Assembly: GCA_900752065.1 (NCBI GenBank)
Contig: CAADTT010000066.1
Location: forward strand, 1-27,288
DNA: 27,288 nucleotides
Reading direction: 5' to 3'
Source: Lachnospiraceae bacterium
Lineage (GTDB): Bacteria; Bacillota; Clostridia; Lachnospirales; Lachnospiraceae
The notes under the pieces are model-generated. The model was not told where the DNA came from. It was given only the letters and a program-made list of their open reading frames with translations, and did not search any database. Below are positions 16,280 to 22,588 of the stretch, piece after piece; position 1 is the first letter of the stretch; the number at the start of each line of letters is the position of its first letter. The translations under genes and the position numbers were made by a program.

Positions 16280-16310
16280 GTTACAGTTCGGTCTTTGGCT
16301 GAACTGTAAC
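16280..16310. repeat. Short GTTAC-ended hairpin element
   Basis: GTTACAGTTC (16280-16289) and GAACTGTAAC (16301-16310) are perfect 10-bp inverted repeats around an 11-nt loop, just after the M60-like stop. The shape matches the 858-887 element. No T run follows. Direct repeats at the exact borders are weak, although AATCAAG occurs at 16271-16277 and 16321-16327. Confidence 0.5.
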
Positions 16311-16410
16311 GCAGAGCAAGAATCAAGGAGTGATACGGCGGAAAAATTTTGGCATATTCTTCAAGGAGTGCACAAAAAAGAAAAATATCAGGATAAGTAA
16401 CATAAAAAGA

Positions 16411-16441
16411 CCATGACTTTGGGATGAAAGCATGGTACAAT
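16411..16441 (+). promoter_or_regulatory. Promoter with inverted repeat in spacer, NSS symporter gene
   Basis: ATGACT (16413-16418), a 17-bp spacer and TACAAT (16436-16441) form a fair sigma-A promoter. CCATGACTTT (16411-16420) and AAAGCATGG (16427-16435) are inverted repeats with one bulged base that cover the -35 box and spacer exactly, as an operator for a repressor or activator would. Confidence 0.5.
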
Positions 16442-16480
16442 AGGAAAACTGATAGAAAAAGAAAAGTGGAGAGAAAGAGA

Positions 16481-17851
16481 ATGAATAAGCAAAACAAAAG
16501 AAGCAGTTTTTCAGGAAAACTTGGCTTTGTGTTAGCTGCCGCCGGAGCATCCGTGGGATTGGGAAATATCTGGCGCTTTCCCTATCTGGCGGCAAAATAC
16601 GGCGGCGGTATTTTTCTGCTGGTCTATATCATCCTGGCATTGACCTTCGGCTATACAATGATCGTGGCCGAGACTGCTCTGGGGCGGATGACGAAGAAAA
16701 GCCCGGTAGGAGCCTTTCGCATGTTGGGAGGCAGTAAAAAATGGAAAGCGGGAGGCTGGATCAATGCCATTATTCCCATGCTGATCGTTCCGTATTATTC
16801 CACTATCGGCGGCTGGGTCATTAAATATTTATTTGAATATTTCAGGGGAAATGGAAATGAATTGGCAGCGGACAGTTATTTTACATCCTTTATATCGGGT
16901 GGCGTTTCTGCGGAGCTGTGCTTTCTGATCTTTGCGGTAGTTACGCTGCTGATCATATTTGCCGGAGTACAGAATGGAATCGAGCGGGTATCGAAAGTTA
17001 TGATGCCGGTTCTCGTGATTCTGGCTGTGGTGATTGCCGGGTATTCCATGACGAGAGAAGGTGCGCTGGCAGGGGTAAAGTATTTTCTGATACCGAATGT
17101 TGAGAACTTTTCATGGATGACGGTGGTATCCGCTATGGGACAGATGTTCTACTCTTTGTCGATTGCCATGGGGATTCTGGTTACCTTTGGTTCCTATATG
17201 AAAGAGGATGTTTCCATCGAGGGAGCCACCCAAAATGTGGAAATTTTTGACACGGCGATTGCAGTCATGGCGGGTCTGATGATCATTCCGGCGGTATTCG
17301 CTTTTTCAGGAGGGGACATGGAGACGCTGAAGGCAGGCCCGTCGCTGATGTTTATCACAATCCCGAAGGTTTTTGCAAGCATGGGATTTGGCAGCGCAGC
17401 GGGTATTCTCTTCTTCCTTTTGGTATTGTTTGCAGCCCTTACCAGTGCGATCGCACTGACCGAGAGCGCCGTATCCACCTTTGAGGACGAGCTGGGATGG
17501 AGCCGGCGTAAGGCGACGGCTGTTATGGGAGTGATCATTATCGTGCTCGGAACCCTGTCTTCTTTGGGTTACGGTCCGCTGGCGTTTATCGAGATCATCG
17601 GAATGTCCTTCCTTGATTTTTTTGATTTCCTGACGAACTCTGTGATGATGCCTATTGCGGCGATGGCCACCTGCCTGCTGGTGGTGCGTGTAATCGGAAC
17701 AGATAAGATTGCGGAAGAAGTGGAGAAGGGCGGAGCACCGTTTAAGAGAAGGAAGATTTTTGATTTTATGATCAAGTATCTCTGTCTGGTCTTTGCAGCG
17801 GTAATCCTGCTTAGTTCTGTGGCAAATGTGTTTGGATGGATTTCAATGTAA
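16481..17851 (+). CDS. Sodium-dependent amino-acid symporter (NSS/SNF family)
   Basis: The 456-residue membrane protein belongs to the neurotransmitter:sodium symporter family (LeuT/MhsT-like). The hallmark first helix GFVLAAAGASVGLGNIWRFPY (15-35) with the GLGNIWRFPY sodium/substrate motif is intact, and the GQMFYSLSIAMG segment is the usual sixth-helix substrate region. About eleven or twelve transmembrane helices are visible. Bacterial members take up hydrophobic or aromatic amino acids with sodium. ATG 16481 follows GGAG (16468-16471); an upstream in-frame ATG at 16424 lies inside the promoter and is unlikely. It is monocistronic, ending in a strong terminator. Uptake of amino acids freed by the neighbouring peptidase is possible but only inferred. 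Confidence 0.93.
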   Translation: MNKQNKRSSFSGKLGFVLAAAGASVGLGNIWRFPYLAAKYGGGIFLLVYIILALTFGYTMIVAETALGRMTKKSPVGAFRMLGGSKKWKAGGWINAIIPMLIVPYYSTIGGWVIKYLFEYFRGNGNELAADSYFTSFISGGVSAELCFLIFAVVTLLIIFAGVQNGIERVSKVMMPVLVILAVVIAGYSMTREGALAGVKYFLIPNVENFSWMTVVSAMGQMFYSLSIAMGILVTFGSYMKEDVSIEGATQNVEIFDTAIAVMAGLMIIPAVFAFSGGDMETLKAGPSLMFITIPKVFASMGFGSAAGILFFLLVLFAALTSAIALTESAVSTFEDELGWSRRKATAVMGVIIIVLGTLSSLGYGPLAFIEIIGMSFLDFFDFLTNSVMMPIAAMATCLLVVRVIGTDKIAEEVEKGGAPFKRRKIFDFMIKYLCLVFAAVILLSSVANVFGWISM

Positions 17852-17871
17852 AAGAAAATTGGGATGTAAGG

Positions 17872-17905
17872 CGGCAGTTTTCCGGATACGGGAGGCTGCC
17901 GTTTT
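17872..17905 (+). terminator. Terminator of NSS symporter gene
   Basis: CGGCAG (17872-17877) and CTGCCG (17896-17901) close a stem extended inward by TTTTCC/GGGAGG wobble pairs, followed by TTTT. Confidence 0.85.
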
Positions 17906-17989
17906 CAAGCGGACATTGCTTCGCAGAGAAAGTCAGGATTTGAAAGCTTTGTGCTGGTAAAATCATAACATACGGAAGGGGATGAGAAA

Positions 17990-18868
17990 ATGGATTGGAT
18001 CACAGGGATACAGAGGGCGCTTGACTACACGGAGAAGCATCTGACAGAGGAAATCGATTATGAGGCAGTGGCGAAGGAGGCCTGTTCGTCCGTGTTTCAT
18101 TTTCAGAGGATCTTCAGTATCCTCTGCGGCTACACGCTGGGAGATTATATCCGGATGCGGCGGCTGACTCTGGCGGCGGAAGATCTGCTCAGGACAAAGG
18201 AAAAGATCATAGATATTGCCCTGAAATACGGTTATGATACGCCAGAGAGCTTTTCCCGTGCTTTTTCCCGGTTTCACGGCGTAACGCCCCGTGAAGCAAG
18301 AAAGGGCAGGAATATCAAATCCTTTTCCCGTCTGTCCGTAAAATTGATTTTATCAGGAGGAAACACGATGGATTACAGAATTGAAAAGAAAGATGCATTT
18401 CAGGTCATCTGCAAAAGAAAGCAGGTCACCAAGCCCCAGGGCGATGCTGCCACGGCGGATATTTCCACCTTTTGGGGAGAATGCAAAGCTGACGGAACGA
18501 TTTCGGCTCTTTGCAGCTATCTGCCCAAGCAGCCTGACATGAAGGGGATTCTGGGAATCTGCTTTACCAGAGAAATGGCAGATTCGGGATTTCCTTACGG
18601 CATCGGCGCGGAGTACAACGGGGAAGAGGTCAGGGAGGATGACCTGGAGGTTATAGAGATCCCGGCCTACACGTTTGCAGTGTTCCAGTGCAAAGGACAG
18701 ATGCCGGAGGCTTTTCAGAGAGTATATAAACAGATCTGCACAGAGTTTTTCCCGCAGAGCAATTATGAATATGGGTTTGGCGTGGAGTTGGAGGTATATC
18801 CTTCCGAGGATGTAAAGAATCCGGATTATACCTGTGAGATCTGGATCGCGGTGAATGAGAAGAAGTAG
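17990..18868 (+). CDS. AraC-family regulator with GyrI-like effector domain
   Basis: The 292-residue protein has two AraC helix-turn-helix motifs at about 8-105 (FHFQRIFSILCGYTLGDYIRMRRL and the second motif YGYDTPESFSRAFSRFHGVTPREAR), then a GyrI-like small-molecule binding domain from about 127 to 290, as in Rob/SoxS-type two-domain activators. It should sense a hydrophobic or drug-like ligand and activate nearby genes. ATG 17990 follows AAGGGGA (17976-17982). An AGGAGG site (18355-18360) sits 7 nt before in-frame ATG 18368 (Met127) at the domain boundary, so a stand-alone effector domain may also be made. It is isolated between a terminator and a structured element; its target is unknown. 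Confidence 0.88.
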   Translation: MDWITGIQRALDYTEKHLTEEIDYEAVAKEACSSVFHFQRIFSILCGYTLGDYIRMRRLTLAAEDLLRTKEKIIDIALKYGYDTPESFSRAFSRFHGVTPREARKGRNIKSFSRLSVKLILSGGNTMDYRIEKKDAFQVICKRKQVTKPQGDAATADISTFWGECKADGTISALCSYLPKQPDMKGILGICFTREMADSGFPYGIGAEYNGEEVREDDLEVIEIPAYTFAVFQCKGQMPEAFQRVYKQICTEFFPQSNYEYGFGVELEVYPSEDVKNPDYTCEIWIAVNEKK

Positions 18869-18869
18869 A

Positions 18870-19014
18870 GTTACTTTTCACTGGCAATGTCAGTAAAAAG
18901 TAACTTTCGCAGGCTCATTGGAGATTTTGCTGCGCAAAATGGAGCCTGCTCACACCTGAATCATGTTCTTATGCAGCCAATCAGTGAGTGATTGGCTGCT
19001 GTGTGAAAAGTAAC
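18870..19014. mobile_element. 145-bp GTTAC-ended structured element, copy 2
   Basis: Terminal inverted repeats GTTACTTTTCAC (18870-18881) and GTGAAAAGTAAC (19003-19014) are perfect over 12 bp. Flanks are GAAGTAGA (18862-18869, containing the AraC-gene stop) and GAAATAGA (19015-19022), 7 of 8 identical. Inside are a local hairpin (GTTACTTTT with AAAAGTAAC 18896-18904), a second one (GCAGGCTC 18909-18916 with GAGCCTGC 18942-18949, containing ATTTTGC/GCAAAAT), the linker CTGAATCATGTTCTTA (18956-18971; 14 of 16 like copy 1), and an 11-bp hairpin (GCAGCCAATCA/TGATTGGCTGC, 5-nt loop). The stems differ in sequence from copy 1 but keep pairing. Confidence 0.75.
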
Positions 19015-19034
19015 GAAATAGACTTTTATTTATT

Positions 19035-19088
19035 ATTTATGGCATATGTCGGTTAAATAATTGACATATGCCATAAATGGGTTATAAT
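19035..19088 (+). promoter_or_regulatory. Promoter with 16-bp perfect inverted-repeat operator (DUF134-NifX gene)
   Basis: TTGACA (19061-19066), a 16-bp spacer and TATAAT (19083-19088) make a strong sigma-A promoter. ATTTATGGCATATGTC (19035-19050) and GACATATGCCATAAAT (19063-19078) are perfect inverted repeats 12 bp apart; the right arm covers the -35 box and spacer. Each arm contains the palindrome CATATG. Autoregulation by the DUF134 regulator encoded 40 bp downstream is the simplest reading. Confidence 0.8.
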
Positions 19089-19125
19089 AGACATGCAGAT
19101 ACATGGGAAGAGGAGGTGTCATCGG

Positions 19126-19902
19126 ATGCCAAGGCCGAGAAAATGCAGAAACGTCTGTTATTATCCGCAGATTTTATCTTTTGAGCCTGTGGGGAATGAG
19201 AAAAAGGGACCGGCCATTGTTTTAAAAATAGACGAATACGAGACCATCCGCCTGATTGACAAAGAAGGTCTTTCACAGGAGCAGTGCGGAGAGCAGATGA
19301 GGATCGCCCGGACGACGGTACAGATGATCTACACCTCTGCCCGGAAGAAGATTGCCAACGCACTGGTGGACGGGTTGCCTTTACACATTGAGGGCGGCGA
19401 TTACCAGCTCTGTGACGGCGGGAATGCATTCTGCGGAAGCGGGGAATGCTTCAAACGGAAGTTAAATGAAAAGTATAAAAAACCAAAAGGAGATAAGATG
19501 ATGAGAGTTGCAGTAACTTATGAAAACGGACAGATTTTCCAGCATTTCGGACACACGGAAACATTTAAAGTTTATGATACCCGGGATGGAAAGATCCTGG
19601 CATCTGAGGTTGTAGATACAAATGGAAGCGGACACGGTGCACTGGCAGGCGTGCTGAATGCGCTGCGTGTGGATGCACTGATCTGCGGCGGTATCGGCGG
19701 CGGTGCACGCACAGCGCTGGCTGCAGCGGGGATCCGGTTGTACGGCGGCGTAACAGGGGATGCAGATCAGGCGGTAGAGGCACTGCTGGCAGGAAATCTG
19801 GCATTTAATCCGGATGTACAGTGCAATCACCACGGAGAGCATCACCACCAGGAAGGAAACTGCGGCGAGCATGGCTGCGGAGGACATCACTGCGGAGAAT
19901 AA
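19126..19902 (+). CDS. DUF134 DNA-binding / NifX-like fusion protein
   Basis: The 258-residue protein joins a DUF134 (UPF0251) helix-turn-helix domain (1-115; MPRPRKCRNVCYYP start, EYETIRLIDKEGLSQEQCGEQM helix region at about 38-58) to a dinitrogenase iron-molybdenum cofactor (NifX/NifB-C-like) domain (126-225; YENGQIFQHFGHTETFKVYD). The last 26 residues (233-258) hold eight His and four Cys and probably bind metal. ATG 19126 follows AGAGGAGG (19109-19116). AAAGGAGA (19486-19493) precedes in-frame ATGs 19498 and 19501 (Met125, Met126), so a free NifX-like product may also be translated. It is likely a metal- or cofactor-responsive autoregulator; the ligand is unknown. Confidence 0.88.
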   Translation: MPRPRKCRNVCYYPQILSFEPVGNEKKGPAIVLKIDEYETIRLIDKEGLSQEQCGEQMRIARTTVQMIYTSARKKIANALVDGLPLHIEGGDYQLCDGGNAFCGSGECFKRKLNEKYKKPKGDKMMRVAVTYENGQIFQHFGHTETFKVYDTRDGKILASEVVDTNGSGHGALAGVLNALRVDALICGGIGGGARTALAAAGIRLYGGVTGDADQAVEALLAGNLAFNPDVQCNHHGEHHHQEGNCGEHGCGGHHCGE

Positions 19903-19916
19903 ACAGGGAAAAGAGT

Positions 19917-20186
19917 ATGAAAAAATTGGACAACCTGGATCAGCTTCCAGCAGAAGTAAAAATAATGCTTGTCAATGGGCAGCGGATGGTAGACGAGACA
20001 CGGAAAGCTGCAAAAGGCAAAGGACTTGACCTTACCAGCAGGCTGCAGCTTCGGGACGATTGTGCTGCGGTGGAGAACATCATTGAAAAGATAAGAAAAG
20101 GGAAATTTAAACAGAGGGATATCGATGGGCTGGAGCCTGCAATAATCCGTCTGCGGACTTCGTCGGAGGCTATTTTGAAAAGATGA
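19917..20186 (+). CDS. Small helical protein of unknown function
   Basis: The 89-residue charged, mostly helical protein starts MKKLDNLDQLPAEVKIMLVNGQ. There is no signal peptide, Cys or membrane segment. It lies 14 nt after the DUF134-NifX stop, with AGGGAA upstream, and both end before the inverted repeat at 20264-20323, so it is probably cotranscribed from the 19061 promoter. I do not recognise a family. Confidence 0.65.
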   Translation: MKKLDNLDQLPAEVKIMLVNGQRMVDETRKAAKGKGLDLTSRLQLRDDCAAVENIIEKIRKGKFKQRDIDGLEPAIIRLRTSSEAILKR

Positions 20187-20263
20187 ATTTGTAAAAATAT
20201 TCGGGAGCCGTTGTGTAAAAATGGGAAAAAGGCGTTTCTGCTTTCAGCAACGGGGTGTGAGTT

Positions 20264-20323
20264 ATAAGAATGACAGGTAAAGGAGCCTTTGGAAATGAGG
20301 GTTTCGTGCCTGTCTTTTCTTAT
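20264..20323 (+). terminator. Long inverted repeat, probable terminator
   Basis: ATAAGAA (20264-20270) plus GACAGG (20272-20277) pair with CCTGTC (20309-20314) plus TTCTTAT (20317-20323), a 13-bp stem with a small internal loop and a T-rich right arm. It follows the 89-residue gene by about 80 bp. Confidence 0.6.
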
Positions 20324-20721
20324 GCCGACAGATGTGCGGCAATAAAATTGGCAAGAACATATCATTTGATTTCTGTCATAAAAACGCGGAGGAATTTTAT
20401 ATGGCGAATACGACGAAAACGGCTGTAGAAATCGAATGGCTGTTGGATACGCCAGTGCGGGATGACATTTATCAGTATCTTATTGGATGACAGGAGTGGG
20501 GGGATGCGGCGAAAACGAAGTCAGCGCAGCGCTCAGCCACTCTGTTATAGTAGTTCGGAAAGTTATTTACCATTGCAAAAAAGCTTATGATGTTTGTGAA
20601 GAATCTATTGAAGTGGATGCCTGGACATTCGTTTATGCCGACTGCCGCGGGGACTTTGATTACAGTTGAGTTTTGGCGGGACGTCTGTAACAGCAGAAAG
20701 CGAGAAGCCTCTCCAAAGTCC
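20324..20721. other. Gene-poor, probably decayed stretch
   Basis: No complete gene is convincing here. The only well-initiated frame is 20401-20490. Longer open frames (20487-20669 and 20587-20880) have no recognisable domain. The next 200 bp carry the promoter and start of a truncated XRE regulator, so the region looks like the remains of genes lost by deletion. Confidence 0.4.
20401..20490 (+). CDS. Possible 29-residue small ORF or gene remnant
   Basis: ATG 20401 has a good GGAGGA site (20388-20393) at 7-nt spacing and encodes 29 residues ending in RDDIYQYLIG. The TGA overlaps the ATG of another open frame (20487-20669) with no recognisable content. I know no family; it may be the start of a decayed gene. 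Confidence 0.25.
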   Translation: MANTTKTAVEIEWLLDTPVRDDIYQYLIG

Positions 20722-20773
20722 TTGACAGTAACACTTTTCCCTGATAATATGAAGCGAACTTCATGTTATCAGG
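20722..20773 (+). promoter_or_regulatory. Promoter with operator over the -10 of an XRE remnant
   Basis: TTGACA (20722-20727), 17 bp, TAATAT (20745-20750). Inverted arms at 20740-20754 and 20759-20773 (15 bp, one T-G wobble, CGAA loop) overlap the -10 box and the start region, as expected for an autorepressor site. The right arm runs into the ribosome site. Confidence 0.65.
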
Positions 20774-20782
20774 AGGGAGTGA

Positions 20783-20890
20783 ATGAAAACAAAGGTAAAA
20801 GAAATGCGAACAAAGGCAGGGTTGACGCAGCAGCAAAAATATGGCGGATGCTGCCACAAAGAGTTGCCAGAAAGATATAAAAGCCTGTAA
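20783..20890 (+). pseudogene. Truncated XRE-family regulator
   Basis: The frame reads MKTKVKEMRTKAGLTQQQ, the first helix of small XRE/Cro-type regulators, then turns into 17 unrelated residues and stops at codon 36. The promoter, operator and an excellent AGGAGGGAG ribosome site (20771-20779) are intact, and a terminator follows directly. The rest of the HTH domain appears deleted. Intact relatives are about 65-75 residues. It might still make a peptide, but it should not bind DNA. Confidence 0.6.
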
Positions 20891-20922
20891 GTTATCTGAT
20901 GTGGATACTTTGCAGGCTTTTT
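20879..20922 (+). terminator. Terminator after XRE remnant
   Basis: AAAAGCCTG (20879-20887) pairs with CAGGCTTTT (20913-20921), with the T run in the right arm. It overlaps the last codons of the truncated frame. Confidence 0.75.
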
Positions 20923-20940
20923 CTAATACGGATAAAATGT

Positions 20941-20976
20941 TATACTAAACATGACATACAGGTGGCATGTTTGACA
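20941..20976 (+). promoter_or_regulatory. Candidate operator upstream of WYL regulator gene
   Basis: A -10-like TATACT (20941-20946) is followed at once by the inverted repeat AAACATG (20947-20953)/CATGTTT (20966-20972). No good -35 box is seen 17 bp upstream. A TTGACA at 20971-20976 has no matching -10. Autoregulation is plausible but not shown. Confidence 0.35.
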
Positions 20977-21007
20977 TGGTATCATAAGACAGGAAGTGAA
21001 AAAAGTT

Positions 21008-21916
21008 ATGAAGATAGACAGGCTTATCGGAATTCTTTCCGTATTATTGCAGGAGGAGAAAGTTACGGCACCTGAACTGGCAGACAGGTTTGAGGTGTCA
21101 CGGCGGACGATCAACAGGGACATCGAGGATCTGTGCAGAGCAGGGATTCCTGTCAGCACTTCACAGGGAGCCGGCGGCGGTATCCGCATTATGGACGGAT
21201 ACCGGATGGACAGGACTTTGCTGACATCAAAAGATATGCAGATGATCCTGGCAGGGCTGCGGAGTCTGGATGGTGTGAGCGGGAGCCATTACTACGGTCA
21301 GCTTATGGAAAAGCTCAAGGCAGGTTCCTCCGCAGTGGTAAGCGGGAGCGAAACCATATTGATCGACCTGTCCTCCTGGTATCAGGATTCTCTGCCTGCG
21401 AGGATGGAGCTGATCCAGAATGCGATAGAGGAGAGAAAGGTTATCAGATTTAACTATTATGCGCCAAACGGTGACAGTACCAGAGAAATAGAACCTTACT
21501 TTCTGATTTTTAAGTGGAGCAACTGGTATGTGTGGGGATGGTGCAGGCTTAGAGAAGATTACCGGATGTTCAAACTGACACGTATGGATCAGATCGTGCA
21601 AAGCGATACGCGGGCAGCGGACCGCAAAGTGCCGATACCGGATTTATCCAATGAAAGAATATTTCCAGGAGGGATTCATGTAAAGGCGGTGTTCCAGCCC
21701 GAAATGAAGTGGCATCTGCTGGAGGAGTTCGGAGCGGATTCCTTTGAGGTACAGCCGGATGGAACATTGCTCTTTGAGCAGGAGTACACAGATCGGGATA
21801 ATCTGCTCACCTGGATGCTGACCTGCAAGGACAAGGTGACAGTTTTAGAGCCTGAGGATATCAGAGATGAACTTTTTCACATAGCCGGAAATATCATGAA
21901 ACTGTACGGAGGATAG
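21008..21916 (+). CDS. YafY-type HTH/WYL-domain transcriptional regulator
   Basis: The 302-residue protein has an N-terminal HTH_11 domain (1-60; VTAPELADRFEVSRRTINRDIEDL), a linker, and a WYL domain at about 135-215 (VIRFNYYAPNGDSTREIEPY and WYVWGWCRLREDYRMFKLTRM), then a C-terminal extension. WYL domains sense ligands, often nucleic-acid pieces or small molecules. I chose ATG 21008 over GTG 20996 because AGGAAGTG (20991-20998) is too close to the GTG. The gene leads a same-strand group with the DfsB-, GyrI- and TfoX-type genes, which it probably controls. Confidence 0.85.
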   Translation: MKIDRLIGILSVLLQEEKVTAPELADRFEVSRRTINRDIEDLCRAGIPVSTSQGAGGGIRIMDGYRMDRTLLTSKDMQMILAGLRSLDGVSGSHYYGQLMEKLKAGSSAVVSGSETILIDLSSWYQDSLPARMELIQNAIEERKVIRFNYYAPNGDSTREIEPYFLIFKWSNWYVWGWCRLREDYRMFKLTRMDQIVQSDTRAADRKVPIPDLSNERIFPGGIHVKAVFQPEMKWHLLEEFGADSFEVQPDGTLLFEQEYTDRDNLLTWMLTCKDKVTVLEPEDIRDELFHIAGNIMKLYGG

Positions 21917-22027
21917 AGGATGAGATTAGATGGATTTTGAAAAAATGACAAATAGAAGGTTTTCCTATTGCAAGGGCATCAATGGGCATTATGAGATTGC
22001 ATTAAGCGTTAGAATAGGAGAGATTAT

Positions 22028-22564
22028 ATGCCGAGACCGGGAAATAAAGAGGAGCTGCTGAAAACGGCGGAAGAAAATTTTGAAAAATTGAATCAGCAGA
22101 TTGATTCACTAAGTGAAAAGGAATGGACAACGCCCTTTGATTTCAGCAAGGACGAGAAGAAAAAGGAAGCGCATTGGAAACGGGACAAGAATGTGCGGGA
22201 TGTGCTGATCCATCTTTATGAGTGGCATCAGCTCATGATCCACTTTGTAGATGAAAATACCGCAGGAAAAAATGTGAAGTTCCTGCCTCCTGTCTATACA
22301 TGGAGAACGATTGCACCCATGAACCAGATGTTCTATGAAAAACATCAGGGTACAAGCCTGGAAGAAGCAAGGAGATTACTGGCAGAATCCCACAGGGGGG
22401 TGATGGGCAGAGCTGAACGCTTTTCCAATGAGGAGCTTTTTCTGTCCAGGGCTTTTCCGGCTGTGGGAGGGTCAACCTTAGGATCCTATTTTGTGAGCAG
22501 CACTTCCAGCCATTATGACTGGGCAATCAAGAAGATAAAGGCGCATCAGAAAAACTGTAGATAA
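22028..22564 (+). CDS. ClbS/DfsB family four-helix protein
   Basis: The 178-residue cytosolic protein matches the ClbS/DfsB (DUF1706, DinB-like four-helix) family: the MPRPGNKEELL start, the DVLIHLYEWHQLMIHFV helix (57-73), the LPPVYTWRTIAPMNQMFYEKHQ block (84-105) and the C-terminal GSYFVSSTSSHYDWAIKKIK. ClbS of colibactin producers protects against the genotoxin and hydrolyses its cyclopropane; most family members are uncharacterised. ATG 22028 follows AGGAGA (22016-22021). It is 24 bp before the GyrI-like gene. The 111-bp gap after the WYL gene contains an overlapping 43-codon frame I do not trust. Confidence 0.85.
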   Translation: MPRPGNKEELLKTAEENFEKLNQQIDSLSEKEWTTPFDFSKDEKKKEAHWKRDKNVRDVLIHLYEWHQLMIHFVDENTAGKNVKFLPPVYTWRTIAPMNQMFYEKHQGTSLEEARRLLAESHRGVMGRAERFSNEELFLSRAFPAVGGSTLGSYFVSSTSSHYDWAIKKIKAHQKNCR

Positions 22565-22588
22565 GGATTCGGGAAGGAGAACGGTAAG

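Noticed and set aside
20487..20669. 60-codon frame overlapping the 29-codon frame by ATGA
   Set aside because: The overlap looks like coupling, but the protein has no recognisable content and lies in a decayed region.
20587..20880. 97-codon frame crossing the XRE promoter and operator
   Set aside because: It runs through a promoter, operator and the XRE start in another frame, with no domain.
21930..22061. 43-codon frame overlapping the start of the ClbS/DfsB-like gene
   Set aside because: No clear ribosome site, and it overlaps a well-supported start in another frame; possibly a remnant but not supportable.
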